Positions 9,891 through 20,036 of a stretch of DNA of 64,000 bases are shown piece by piece; the first letter of the stretch is position 1, and every line of letters starts with the position of its first letter. The notes below the pieces were generated by a model. The model did not search any database, was not told where the DNA came from, and saw nothing but the letters and a program-made list of their open reading frames with translations. The DNA is from Mariniphaga sp. (GTDB lineage: Bacteria > Bacteroidota > Bacteroidia > Bacteroidales > Prolixibacteraceae): contig JANXZJ010000079.1 in NCBI GenBank assembly GCA_025355585.1, positions 62,001 to 126,000 on the forward strand. The letters are read 5' to 3'. A program made the position numbers and the translations under genes.

Positions 9891-11450
9891 TTATAACGGA
9901 AGGTTTGAATGTTTCTTAGCCGGCATAGAATCTTTTTTCGTAGCAAGCGATTGCAGAGCCCTAATGATTCGGAACCTGGTATTACGAGGTTCAATAACAT
10001 CATCAATATAGCCATATCTGGCTGCATTATATGGATTTGCAAATTCTTTTTTGTATTCAGCTTCTGACTGGGTAATATATTCAGCACGGGCTGCATCGTC
10101 GGGTAATCCTTTAATATGCTTACTTCTCAAAACTTCAATCGCACCTTTGGGACCCATTACAGCGATTTCAGCTTGAGGCCAGGCATAGTTGATATCTCCA
10201 CGCAAATGTTTGGAACTCATCACGCAGTATGCTCCACCATAAGCCTTACGAAGAATTACAGTAATTTTTGGTACAGTTGCTTCACCATAGGCAAATAATA
10301 ATTTTGCGCCATGAATAATGATACCGCCATATTCCTGAGCTGTACCAGGCAAGAATCCAGGTACATCTTCAAGTGTAACGAGCGGTACATTAAAAGCATC
10401 GCAGAAACGAATAAAGCGTGCGGCTTTTCTGGAGGCATTAATATCTAAAACCCCTGCCAGATAAGCAGGCTGATTGGCAATAATTCCAACCGGCATACCA
10501 TTAAAACGGGCAAATCCTACAACAATATTCTGTGCAAAATTCCTATGAACTTCCAAAAATTCAGAACTATCAACGATTGAATGGATTACATCCTTTACAT
10601 CATAGGGTTTATTAGGATTCTCCGGAATAATATCGTTCAAATTGTCATCAAGACGATCGATTGGATCATCACAACGAGAAATTGGTGGATCCTCAAGGTT
10701 GTTTTGTGGCAAATAAGAAAGTAATTTGCGGATCAGTAACAAACCTTCTTCCTCTGAGTCAGAAACAAAATGTGTCACTCCGGATTTTGTACCATGCACA
10801 ACCGCACCACCTAATTGCTCATCTGTAACAACCTCTCCGGTAACGGTTTTAACAACTTTAGGTCCGGTGACAAACATGTAGCTGGTGTCTTTACTCATCA
10901 CAATAAAGTCAGTCAATGCGGGAGAATAAACAGCTCCACCGGCGCAAGGGCCAAAAATAGCTGAGATCTGTGGAATGACCCCAGAAGCCATGATGTTACG
11001 CTGGAAAATTTCAGCATAACCAGCCAAAGCGGTAACGCCTTCCTGGATACGGGCACCGCCCGAATCGTTAATACCAATACATGGAGCACCAACTTTCATC
11101 GCCATGTCCATTACTTTACAGATCTTGAGGGCATAGGTTTCTGAAAGCGATCCGCCAAAAACGGTGAAGTCCTGCGAAAAGATAAAAACCGTGCGACCAT
11201 CAATTGTTCCGCGTCCGGTTACAACGCCATCGCTTAGAAATTTAGTTTTCTCCATACCAAAATTGGTACAGCGATGGGTGACGAACATATCGAATTCTTC
11301 GAAGCTCCCTTCGTCAAGAAATAAGTCGATACGTTCGCGTGCGGTTAATTTACCTTTGGCATGTTGCGCTTCGATTCTTTTCGCTCCACCACCAAGTTTG
11401 GCCTCCGCACGAAGGTCAATCAATTGTTTGATTTTGTCCTGATTGCTCAT
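9891..11450 (-). CDS. mmdA: Methylmalonyl-/propionyl-CoA (de)carboxylase carboxyltransferase subunit
   Basis: Carboxyltransferase motifs [41 protein letters not shown]. Confidence 0.95.
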   Translation of the reverse strand: MSNQDKIKQLIDLRAEAKLGGGAKRIEAQHAKGKLTARERIDLFLDEGSFEEFDMFVTHRCTNFGMEKTKFLSDGVVTGRGTIDGRTVFIFSQDFTVFGGSLSETYALKICKVMDMAMKVGAPCIGINDSGGARIQEGVTALAGYAEIFQRNIMASGVIPQISAIFGPCAGGAVYSPALTDFIVMSKDTSYMFVTGPKVVKTVTGEVVTDEQLGGAVVHGTKSGVTHFVSDSEEEGLLLIRKLLSYLPQNNLEDPPISRCDDPIDRLDDNLNDIIPENPNKPYDVKDVIHSIVDSSEFLEVHRNFAQNIVVGFARFNGMPVGIIANQPAYLAGVLDINASRKAARFIRFCDAFNVPLVTLEDVPGFLPGTAQEYGGIIIHGAKLLFAYGEATVPKITVILRKAYGGAYCVMSSKHLRGDINYAWPQAEIAVMGPKGAIEVLRSKHIKGLPDDAARAEYITQSEAEYKKEFANPYNAARYGYIDDVIEPRNTRFRIIRALQSLATKKDSMPAKKHSNLPL

Positions 11451-11479
11451 CGTACTATTATTTATTTTTTAACTGAAAA

Positions 11480-11881
11480 TTATTCGCTGCAAAGTTCGGT
11501 AAGTACCCCTAACGTTGATTTGGGATGCAGGAAACCAATATTCAATCCTTCCGCACCTTTTCTTGACTGCTTATCAATTAACTGAATACCGGCATCATTT
11601 GCCTGCTGAAGTGCACTGTTTACATCATCAACAGCAAAAGCGATATGGTGAATTCCGGGACCTTTTTTCTCAAGGAATTTGCCGATCGGGCCTTCCGGAT
11701 CCGTTGATTCCAATAGCTCAATCTTGGTTTGACCAACTTTAAAAAAAGCAGTTTTCACCTTTTGATCTACAACATCTTCGGTTGCATAACACTTCGTTCC
11801 AAGAAGCGTTTCATAATAGGGAATTGCAGTTTCAAGACTGACTACTGCAATACCAATGTGCTCAATATGTGATACATTCAT
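11480..11881 (-). CDS. mce: Methylmalonyl-CoA epimerase
   Basis: HIEHIGIAVVSLETAIPYYETLLG ... GPGIHHIAFAVDDV ... IGFLHPKSTLGVLTELCSE. Confidence 0.95.
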   Translation of the reverse strand: MNVSHIEHIGIAVVSLETAIPYYETLLGTKCYATEDVVDQKVKTAFFKVGQTKIELLESTDPEGPIGKFLEKKGPGIHHIAFAVDDVNSALQQANDAGIQLIDKQSRKGAEGLNIGFLHPKSTLGVLTELCSE

Positions 11882-11912
11882 CTTAAATTGGAGTTATTTA
11901 GTTAATATGATT

Positions 11913-11936
11913 AAAGGCAGGAAAACCCTGCCTTTA
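11913..11936. terminator. Hairpin between the CoA-transferase and epimerase genes
   Basis: AAAGGCAGGaaaacCCTGCCTTT; no strong U-run on the minus strand, so it may be a processing or attenuation structure. Confidence 0.45.
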
Positions 11937-11945
11937 ATTTTTGTG

Positions 11946-13256
11946 TTATCTTGGAATCGGTACAAAACGATAATGAGGTCCAAATCTTTCGAAAGCTGCC
12001 TGATCAAGCATTTCCTGATGCTTTGGGTGCGCAATTGATATCAATAATCTGGCTCTTTCCTGAAGCGTCTTACCATAAAGATTGACGGCACCATACTCAG
12101 TTACCACCCAATGGATATTGGCACGGGTAGAGACAACTCCCGATCCCTCAATAAGTGTTGGGCTGATTTTTGACATTCCTTTTTCGGTAACTGATGGCAT
12201 CGCAATGATTGGTTTTCCGCGGAAGGAATAACCTGCACCACGAATAAAATCGATCTGACCACCAACTCCGGAGTAGTGTTTGATTCCAATTGAATCGGCA
12301 CAAACCTGTCCTGTTAAGTCAATTGCCAGCGCTGAATTAATAGCTGTAACCTGGTCAAGTTTGCGAATGACAGAAACACTGTTTGTATGCGCAACATCCA
12401 TCATGGCCACCATCGGGTTATCATCCACAAAGTCGTATAATGCCTTCGACCCCATCAGGAAGGTTGCCACCATCTTTCCGGTATCTATCTTTTTCTTTCT
12501 GCCATTTACGACCCCTTTTTCAACAAGCGGGAGAATTCCATCGGCAAACATCTCAGTATGAACACCCAAATCTTTGTGATTGCCCAACTGAGCAAGTACG
12601 GCATTGGGTATACCGCCGATTCCCATCTGTAAACAAGCACCATCTTCAATCAATGCAGCAGCATTCTTACCAATGGCAATGTCTATTTCGGATAATGGGG
12701 CAAGATTATGTGCATAAAGCGGAGAATCATCCTCTACAAAAATATCAATCTGATCAAGTTGGATCATCGCATCACCCCATGCGCGTGGAACATTTGGATT
12801 TACAAGTGCAATTACCACATCAGCACATTGAACTGCAGCAAGCGTTGCATCGACGGAGGTTCCCAAAGAAACATAACCATGCTTATCTGGTAATGATACC
12901 ATGATCATTGCAACGTTGACTTTAAGATATCCCTCCCGGATTAATTTCTGAGTTTCACTTAGGAAAACCGGAATATAATCGGCGTAACCAGCCTGTGTTT
13001 GCTTACGAAGATTAGCTCCCACAAAAAACTGCTGGGCATCGAATATCCCTTCAAATTCAGGATTACCATATTCTACAACACCTTCAATATGGAGATGCTG
13101 AATTTTAATATCATAAAGTTCGCCGGCGCGTCCACGCTCGACCATTGCTTCGATTAATCGGTGAGGCGTAACAGCTACGCAACTTAAATGAACACGGTCT
13201 CCCGATTTAATAACTTTGACCGCATCTTCAGCAGTAACATATCTAACTTGCTTCAT
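11946..13256 (-). CDS. Acetyl-CoA hydrolase/transferase-family CoA-transferase
   Basis: CLQMGIGGIPNAVLAQLGNHKDLGVHTEMFADG; C-terminal GAVNLYGKTLQERARLLISIAHPKHQEML. Confidence 0.93.
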   Translation of the reverse strand: MKQVRYVTAEDAVKVIKSGDRVHLSCVAVTPHRLIEAMVERGRAGELYDIKIQHLHIEGVVEYGNPEFEGIFDAQQFFVGANLRKQTQAGYADYIPVFLSETQKLIREGYLKVNVAMIMVSLPDKHGYVSLGTSVDATLAAVQCADVVIALVNPNVPRAWGDAMIQLDQIDIFVEDDSPLYAHNLAPLSEIDIAIGKNAAALIEDGACLQMGIGGIPNAVLAQLGNHKDLGVHTEMFADGILPLVEKGVVNGRKKKIDTGKMVATFLMGSKALYDFVDDNPMVAMMDVAHTNSVSVIRKLDQVTAINSALAIDLTGQVCADSIGIKHYSGVGGQIDFIRGAGYSFRGKPIIAMPSVTEKGMSKISPTLIEGSGVVSTRANIHWVVTEYGAVNLYGKTLQERARLLISIAHPKHQEMLDQAAFERFGPHYRFVPIPR

Positions 13257-13352
13257 ATGAAAATATAACTGTTTAAAAATTGCCGCAAAGGTAAATATTA
13301 TTATTCTTGAGAGAAAGAAAACAGGTGTAAAAGTGAGTTATTTTAAAAAAAT

Positions 13353-13443
13353 CGAACCATAGGTTTGAATCGTTCGGATTTTGGAAATATATACCAATAT
13401 TTGAACCATTTAGGTTTGAACTTTTACAAACATTCGTATGTTT
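13353..13443. promoter_or_regulatory. Candidate operator repeats in a divergent promoter region
   Basis: Two GAACCAt..AGGTTTGAA half-palindromes (13353-13369, 13401-13420) and the palindrome AAACATtcgtATGTTT (13428-13443). Confidence 0.5.
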
Positions 13444-13467
13444 ACTTTATAATAACAATGTAAAGAA

Positions 13468-14946
13468 ATGGTTAAATTTGATCTGGCTGTAATTGGAAGC
13501 GGTCCCGGGGGCTTTGCTGCCACAATGAGAGCTGTTGATTTTGGAAAAAATGTTTGTTTGATCGAAGCAGGGCACATTGGAGGGAATGGTATTATGAATG
13601 GTCCATTAACGTCAAAGACGATGTGGGAACTTTCTGTAGACTATTCGATAGCGGCCGCCGTTGACCGCGGTTATCGCGCTTCAGGTTTGCAGGTCGATTA
13701 TAATTTAGTGAAAAAAACCGTCATCGCTGCTGCAAAAACGAAGCAGTATCAGATGCTGTCGCAAATCGAATCTTTTTCAACGAAAAGCAGTGACTCAGGA
13801 ACAATTACTTACAAACGTGGTTTTGCCAAATTTCTTGATCGCAATACCCTTCAGATAGAGGGCGAAAATGGAATCGAGACGATTGAAGCTGAATACATTA
13901 TAATTGCAACGGGTTCGAGGCCACGCGAACTTCCCGAATTACCGGTCGATCAAAAGCAAATTTTCGATTCCGACGGGTTACTTAACCTGGAAAGTTTTCC
14001 TGAACGCATGATGATTCTGGGATCAGGAATTATCGGCTGTGAATTTGCTGCCATTTTTTCGAATTTCAGACAGACTGAGGTGCATTTATTAGATCGCACC
14101 CATCGTGTGATCCCTTTCGAAGATGACGATGTAAGTGACTTTGTTTCAGAAAATCTTGAAAAGAACGGCGTAATCATTCATCACACCGCAACGATGCGCA
14201 CCGTAAGAAAAGAAAAGGATCACCTGGAAGTTGTTCTTGATTACGATGACGGACATAGCCAGGTGGTGGAGGTTGATATTCTGCTTGTTTCAATTGGCCG
14301 CGATGCAAATACGATTGGTCTTGGGCTTGAAAATGTCGCCATTAAACCCAACGTAAAAGGTTATCTTCATATCAACGAGGAGTGCGCAATCGGCGATTTT
14401 CAGAAATGCAATATTTTCGCAGCTGGTGATGTTACCGGACAAAAAGCATTGTATGGAGTCGCGGAAGAGCAAGGTAGGTTTATAGTTGAAGCGATATTCG
14501 GAGCATCGACTTATCGGCTCGATTATTCCTATATGCCTACCCTGATGTTTTTTAAACCTGAACTGGCTTCGGTCGGAGCCAATGAAAAATCATTGCGCGA
14601 CAAAAAGATACCATATAAGGCAGTCTATTATTCGAATGAACTGGTGAACCGTGCCATCGCGATGCGTAGCACGAAAGGTTTCGTAAAAATAATTGTGAGC
14701 AACGATGGCTCCGAAAAAATTCTTGGAATGCGTGCAGCCGGACCCCAGGCTTCGGCGTTTATCGTTTCCATCGCATATCTGATCAATTCAGACATCAGGC
14801 TCCATGAGGTACTTCAAAGCATTCATCCTCATCCGAGTGTAACAGAAGGTATTCAGGAGTGTATCCGGATCTTTTACAACCAATCGATCTATAAACCAAA
14901 AGCTTTTCCATCACTGATAAAAGTAACCGAATGGAAACCGGAATAA
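13468..14946 (+). CDS. Dihydrolipoamide dehydrogenase-like FAD/NAD(P) oxidoreductase without CxxxxC
   Basis: FDLAVIGSGPGGFAATMRA FAD motif, IFAAGDVTG, HPHPSVTEG C-terminal motif; redox site reads GGNGIMNGPLTSK. Confidence 0.85.
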   Translation: MVKFDLAVIGSGPGGFAATMRAVDFGKNVCLIEAGHIGGNGIMNGPLTSKTMWELSVDYSIAAAVDRGYRASGLQVDYNLVKKTVIAAAKTKQYQMLSQIESFSTKSSDSGTITYKRGFAKFLDRNTLQIEGENGIETIEAEYIIIATGSRPRELPELPVDQKQIFDSDGLLNLESFPERMMILGSGIIGCEFAAIFSNFRQTEVHLLDRTHRVIPFEDDDVSDFVSENLEKNGVIIHHTATMRTVRKEKDHLEVVLDYDDGHSQVVEVDILLVSIGRDANTIGLGLENVAIKPNVKGYLHINEECAIGDFQKCNIFAAGDVTGQKALYGVAEEQGRFIVEAIFGASTYRLDYSYMPTLMFFKPELASVGANEKSLRDKKIPYKAVYYSNELVNRAIAMRSTKGFVKIIVSNDGSEKILGMRAAGPQASAFIVSIAYLINSDIRLHEVLQSIHPHPSVTEGIQECIRIFYNQSIYKPKAFPSLIKVTEWKPE

Positions 14947-15032
14947 TTTGCAAATGCGACAATTCGACGATTTGACAATGTTAAATGCGATTCACCAGCA
15001 ACCAGTCGCTAATCCCTAACAGCCTTTCAGCA

Positions 15033-15062
15033 TTTGCCAGCAGCTATTTTTCGTTATCTTTG
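15033..15062 (+). promoter_or_regulatory. Bacteroidetes-type promoter of purL
   Basis: TTTG (15033-15036), 18-bp spacer, TATCTTTG (15055-15062), fitting the TTTG/TAnnTTTG consensus. Confidence 0.7.
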
Positions 15063-15105
15063 CGGAGAATGATAACCCTGACGCTGTCAATTAAAATACA
15101 CTTCA

Positions 15106-18100
15106 ATGATCCTCTTTTTTAAAGGAAAATCAAAACTCATAGCTGTTGATACTCAAAAGGAACAGTGCACCTTCAACCTCGGAAAGCTTATCTGGTTATT
15201 TGATCAGGCATCCTTGATCAATCAGGAGTCGGTCTCCGGGATTTTTGTTGGGCCACGAAAAGAGATGATCACCCCGTGGAGCACGAATGCGGTCGAAATC
15301 ACACAGAATATGGGTATTACCGGGATCGTCCGAATTGAAGAGTTTTTTCAGGCCGATTCAGAGCATCCAAAGTTTGACCCGATGCTTCAGGTTGTATATA
15401 AAGAACTTAACCAACAAATATTTACAATATATCATCAGCCCGAACCAATCCTTTATATTGATGATATAGCAACTTATAGCAGTCAGGAAGGATTGGCTTT
15501 AAGTGAAGATGAGATCAATTACCTTAACGGGGTATCGACAAAACTAGGACGAAAATTAACTGACAGTGAGGTATTTGGATTTTCGCAAGTCAACTCGGAA
15601 CATTGCCGGCACAAAATATTTAACGGAAATTTCATAATTGATGGCATAGAAAAACCTTCAACACTTTTTCAATTAATCAAGGAAACCACCAGGGTCAATC
15701 CAAATACAATTCTTTCAGCCTATAAAGACAATTGCTCCTTCAGTAAAGGACCTGATTCGGAACAGTTTGCACCAATCACGCAAGACAAACCCGATTATTT
15801 CCAGGTAACTGACATTAAAACTGTTCTTTCACTGAAAGCTGAAACCCATAATTTTCCGACAACTGTCGAGCCGTTTAATGGTGCAGCTACCGGAAGCGGT
15901 GGTGAAATCCGCGACAGGATGGCCGGTGGCAAAGGGAGTTTTCCGATCGCCGGAACGGCTGTTTATATGACCGCCTATTCGAGAAATGACGAAGAAGGAC
16001 GTTCATGGGAAGATGCGACCGAGCCTCGGCCATGGTTGTATCAGACACCGGAGGAGATCTTAATCAAAGCTTCAAACGGAGCATCAGATTTTGGAAATAA
16101 ATTTGGACAACCACTTATAAATGGCTCGGTTTTAACCTTTGAGCATTTCGAAAATCAGAAAAAATTTGGTTACGACAAGGTGATCATGCAAGCCGGAGGA
16201 ATCGGTTATGCCCGTGGCGAAGATTGCCTGAAGAGTGTTCCCGGAATTGGGGATAAAGTTGTTTTACTTGGTGGTGATAATTACCGGATTGGAATGGGTG
16301 GCGGAGCTGTTTCATCTGTGGATACGGGTGAATTTGAGAGTCATATCGAATTAAATGCGGTTCAGCGTGCAAACCCTGAGATGCAGAAAAGGGCTTACAA
16401 TACAATCAGGGCACTCGCAGAATCGGGAAATAATCCGATTATTTCGATCCATGATCATGGCGCTGGCGGGCATTTAAACTGCTTATCTGAACTCGTTGAA
16501 GAAACCGGCGGCGAAATATACATTGATCAATTACCCGTTGGGGACCCTACCCTATCGGCCAAGGAGATTGTTGGCAACGAGTCGCAGGAACGCATGGGAT
16601 TTGTTACAGGTGGAGAAAATATTGAACTGATCACACGTATTGCGGAACGCGAACGTTCACCCATTTACGTGATTGGCGAAACAACCGGTGACCACAAATT
16701 CACGTTCGAAAACCGGAAAACCGGTGAAAAACCAATCAATTGGGAACTTGCATATATGTTTGGGAAACCACCGAAAACAGTGTTGGAGGATGATTCTAAA
16801 GTAGCGACCTTTTCGGAGGTTAAATACGATCCGTCGCAAATAAACAAATACATAGAACAGGTTCTCCAACTTGAATCCGTAGGTTGTAAAGACTGGCTCA
16901 CAAATAAAGTCGACCGTTCGGTCACCGGAAAGGTTGCAAAACAGCAATGTGCCGGAAAACTGCAACTTCCGCTTAATAATTTAGGAGTTGTAGCAATTGA
17001 TTACCAAGGGGTCAAAGGAATTGCGACTTCTCTTGGACATGCGCCTGTCGCAGGTTTGATTGATGCCGCCAATGGCTCAATTCTTTCGATAGCAGAATCG
17101 CTGACCAATATTATCTGGGCGCCACTTACACACGGAATTAAAGGCATTTCACTATCTGCCAACTGGATGTGGCCTGCAAAGAATCAGGGAGAGAATTTCC
17201 GGCTCTACAGTGGTGTGGAAGCTTGCTCCATCTTTGCCTGCGCCCTCGGAGTTAACATTCCTACAGGGAAAGACTCATTATCGATGACACAGAAATATAA
17301 AAATGATGTCGTTTATGCTCCTGGAACAGTCATTATCTCTGCCTCTGGTGAAGTTACCGATATTCGTAACATAGTTGAACCGGTTCTGGTTGTTGATCCT
17401 TCAAAACCGTTGTATTACATCGACTTCTCAAAAGCGCTTAAGTCACTTGGCGGTAGTTCATTCGCTCAGACGTTGAGTCAACTGGGAGAAAACACACCAA
17501 CTGTAACCGATCCTGACTATTTTGTAAAGGCATTCAATACTATTCAGAATTTAATTGAAAATCAATCAATTCTTGCAGGACATGATATTTCTTCAGGAGG
17601 TATTTTAACCACACTGCTCGAAATGTGTTTTGCCCAAAACGAATGTGGAATTGACATTAACTTAACCGGGATGAAAGAAGCTGACAGTGTGAAAGCATTG
17701 TTCAGCGAAAATCCGGGCATTGTGGTTCAGCCAAAAGATTTCGCTGAATTTGAAAAAGCATTAAATAACAACGAAATAGCATTTGTCAGGATCGGTAATC
17801 CAACCACCGCCCGTGAAATATCAGTTATAAACGGGAACGACAAATTTCAATTTGACATTGATTCACTGCGTGATAAATGGTTCAAACCATCGTATCTCCT
17901 GGATCGCAGACAAAGCGGCGAAAAGCTGGCATTGGAACGATTCGAAAACTATAAAAAGAATGAACTGAAATTCGATTTTGGCTCATTTACAGGGAAATTT
18001 AAAGATCTGAAAATCAATCCAAAACGTCGTCAATCATCAGGCATAAAGGCTGCCATTATCCGTGAAAAGGGCAGCAATGGTGACCGCGAAATGGCGTGGA

Positions 18101-18798
18101 GTATGTACCTTGCCGGTTTCGATGTAAAAGACGTGCATATGACCGACCTGATCAGCGGACGCGAAACACTCGAAGAGCTGAACCTGATCGTTTTTGTAGG
18201 AGGATTCTCCAACTCTGATGTTCTCGGCTCAGCAAAAGGATGGGCTGGAGCCTTCAGATGCAACGAAAAAGCAAAAACTGCCCTTGAAAATTTTTACAAG
18301 AGAACTGATACGCTAAGTTTGGGAATTTGCAACGGTTGTCAGTTGATGGTTGAACTCGATCTTGTAAATCCGGGACATGCCGAAAGCATCAAAATGGCAC
18401 ACAACGATTCGCATAAATTTGAATCATGCTTTGTGAGCGTTGATGTTCAGGAAAATCAATCGGTTATGTTTAAATCACTTGCCGGCAAAAGCCTTGGAGT
18501 TTGGGTAGCTCATGGTGAAGGAAAGTTTGTGATGCCTTTTGCAGAAGAAAAATACCAGATTCCGGTTAAATTCTCCTACAGCAACTATCCGGGAAATCCC
18601 AATGGATCGGATTTTGATACCGCTGCCATTTGTTCGGAAGATGGTCGTCACCTGGCGATGATGCCCCATATTGAAAGATCTGTATATCCATGGCAGTGGG
18701 CTAATTATCCTGTGGACCGTAAAGATGATCAGGTAACACCATGGATGGAAGCTTTTGTAAATGCATTGAATTGGATTAAAAAGACAAAGGGAAAATAA
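15106..18798 (+). CDS. purL: Phosphoribosylformylglycinamidine synthase, large single-chain form
   Basis: FSQVNSEHCRHKIFNG, LSLKAETHNFPTTVEPFNGAATGSGGEIRD; C-terminal glutaminase LGICNGCQLMVEL. Confidence 0.98.
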   Translation: MILFFKGKSKLIAVDTQKEQCTFNLGKLIWLFDQASLINQESVSGIFVGPRKEMITPWSTNAVEITQNMGITGIVRIEEFFQADSEHPKFDPMLQVVYKELNQQIFTIYHQPEPILYIDDIATYSSQEGLALSEDEINYLNGVSTKLGRKLTDSEVFGFSQVNSEHCRHKIFNGNFIIDGIEKPSTLFQLIKETTRVNPNTILSAYKDNCSFSKGPDSEQFAPITQDKPDYFQVTDIKTVLSLKAETHNFPTTVEPFNGAATGSGGEIRDRMAGGKGSFPIAGTAVYMTAYSRNDEEGRSWEDATEPRPWLYQTPEEILIKASNGASDFGNKFGQPLINGSVLTFEHFENQKKFGYDKVIMQAGGIGYARGEDCLKSVPGIGDKVVLLGGDNYRIGMGGGAVSSVDTGEFESHIELNAVQRANPEMQKRAYNTIRALAESGNNPIISIHDHGAGGHLNCLSELVEETGGEIYIDQLPVGDPTLSAKEIVGNESQERMGFVTGGENIELITRIAERERSPIYVIGETTGDHKFTFENRKTGEKPINWELAYMFGKPPKTVLEDDSKVATFSEVKYDPSQINKYIEQVLQLESVGCKDWLTNKVDRSVTGKVAKQQCAGKLQLPLNNLGVVAIDYQGVKGIATSLGHAPVAGLIDAANGSILSIAESLTNIIWAPLTHGIKGISLSANWMWPAKNQGENFRLYSGVEACSIFACALGVNIPTGKDSLSMTQKYKNDVVYAPGTVIISASGEVTDIRNIVEPVLVVDPSKPLYYIDFSKALKSLGGSSFAQTLSQLGENTPTVTDPDYFVKAFNTIQNLIENQSILAGHDISSGGILTTLLEMCFAQNECGIDINLTGMKEADSVKALFSENPGIVVQPKDFAEFEKALNNNEIAFVRIGNPTTAREISVINGNDKFQFDIDSLRDKWFKPSYLLDRRQSGEKLALERFENYKKNELKFDFGSFTGKFKDLKINPKRRQSSGIKAAIIREKGSNGDREMAWSMYLAGFDVKDVHMTDLISGRETLEELNLIVFVGGFSNSDVLGSAKGWAGAFRCNEKAKTALENFYKRTDTLSLGICNGCQLMVELDLVNPGHAESIKMAHNDSHKFESCFVSVDVQENQSVMFKSLAGKSLGVWVAHGEGKFVMPFAEEKYQIPVKFSYSNYPGNPNGSDFDTAAICSEDGRHLAMMPHIERSVYPWQWANYPVDRKDDQVTPWMEAFVNALNWIKKTKGK

Positions 18799-18832
18799 CT
18801 TTTAGGTAATCTTTATTATTAGGCAGATTGGT

Positions 18833-19135
18833 CTATATTCTTATTGATTTTGGATTTTTCCTATTATCAAAAAGAGTCAGTATTACAATGTTATCAACTT
18901 TCACTTCAAAATAAATCGATGTTTGCTTCGAAAGTACACAGCGTTTTACATTTGATTTCAACTCACTATTTGAAAATATATCAGGATTTTTCGATATTAA
19001 GATCAATGTTTTATCAAGTAATTTATAAAAAGTCCGAATTTCCCTATGTGTCCATTTATTTGACAGATAGTCAATTATAGAATCTAAATTACTTATGGCT
19101 TCAACTGACCACTCAATCTTATAGCCACTTTTCAT
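18833..19135 (-). CDS. RelE/ParE-family toxin
   Basis: YKIEWSVEAISNLDSIIDYLSNKW ... NIVILTLFDNRKNPKSI, typical ParE/RelE layout; overlaps the upstream antitoxin ORF. Confidence 0.8.
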   Translation of the reverse strand: MKSGYKIEWSVEAISNLDSIIDYLSNKWTHREIRTFYKLLDKTLILISKNPDIFSNSELKSNVKRCVLSKQTSIYFEVKVDNIVILTLFDNRKNPKSIRI

Positions 19136-19352
19136 ATTTTTTTCTTACCTCTGAATGTGGAGTCGTTCTTCCATTTTTCGAATCTTCTAATCCTCTTTCA
19201 ATTGATTGGCGTTCTTCTTTCGAAATAGTATCCCACCAATCCAACTTTTTTGTTGATTGATCCTTCATCTTCTTCAATTGCAATAGGACTGAATTATCAT
19301 CTAATCCTGCAATCCATTGAATAATATCCAACTTCTCTGCATGTGTATTCAT
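19119..19352 (-). CDS. Antitoxin partner of the RelE/ParE toxin
   Basis: Small ORF overlapping the toxin start; C-terminus IERGLEDSKNGRTTPHSEVRKKYEKW. Confidence 0.72.
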   Translation of the reverse strand: MNTHAEKLDIIQWIAGLDDNSVLLQLKKMKDQSTKKLDWWDTISKEERQSIERGLEDSKNGRTTPHSEVRKKYEKWL

Positions 19353-19529
19353 TTGTAAATTATTTTAAGCAAATTTAAGTAAATAAAAATCATTTTTCAA
19401 AAATAAAACCGAAGTAAAATCTTATTAATATGCAGATTGCAGTATTCTGTTGACTTATAACCGGACATCAAATAGTAGTAAATAAAATCTTATTGAGTTC
19501 ACTTTTCGAAAAATCAGTCCAATAAATCT

Positions 19530-19772
19530 TTAACGCCATCCCTGAATTTCTGTTGTAAGATCATTATTTTCAGTTAATCTGTCATTTTTGGAATCAAGTA
19601 ACGATTGATCGATTCTCTTATTAAATTTCTCCAGTGTCATTGGCGAGAAGTCACCTACAATCATCCTTTCTTTTTCCTTCTCCAATAATTTTTCCAAACG
19701 AATAATGACATCCTCGCTCTGAATTTTAAGAAATTCTTGCACAAATGATATTTTTCGAGTCTGTAAATCCAT
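19530..19772 (-). CDS. Second, orphan antitoxin-like protein
   Basis: C-terminus LLDSKNDRLTENNDLTTEIQGW parallels LEDSKNGRTTPHSEVRKKYEKW of the neighbouring antitoxin; no toxin ORF follows it. Confidence 0.55.
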   Translation of the reverse strand: MDLQTRKISFVQEFLKIQSEDVIIRLEKLLEKEKERMIVGDFSPMTLEKFNKRIDQSLLDSKNDRLTENNDLTTEIQGWR

Positions 19773-19849
19773 CTTTATTTTTCTCAGTAACGTTCCAAAT
19801 TCAAAGATACAAACATTTGATGAATGTTGTTATTCAAAATCAATATGGA

Positions 19850-20000
19850 ATAGGTGGTCGCCACCCGGCCAGGATGCCCCATATTGAAAGATCTGTGTAT
19901 CCATGGCAGTGGCCAAATTACCCCGCTGACCGTAAAAAGGACCAGGTAACACGAGGATAGAAGCATTTGTAAATGCGTTGAATTGGATTAAAAAACAAAA
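19850..20000 (+). pseudogene. Decayed duplicate of the purL 3' end
   Basis: GRHPARMPHIERSVYPWQWPNYPADRKKDQVT versus purL GRHLAMMPHIERSVYPWQWANYPVDRKDDQVT; a 1-nt deletion then breaks the frame while DNA similarity continues through aaatgcgttgaattggattaaaaa. Confidence 0.92.
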
Positions 20001-20036
20001 GAATACTGATTTTCATCAATTTCCCTTATCAAATTA

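Noticed and set aside
16657-16965. Minus-strand ORFs inside purL and other opposite-strand ORFs in the track
   Set aside because: They lie fully inside well-supported genes on the other strand and show no family motifs.
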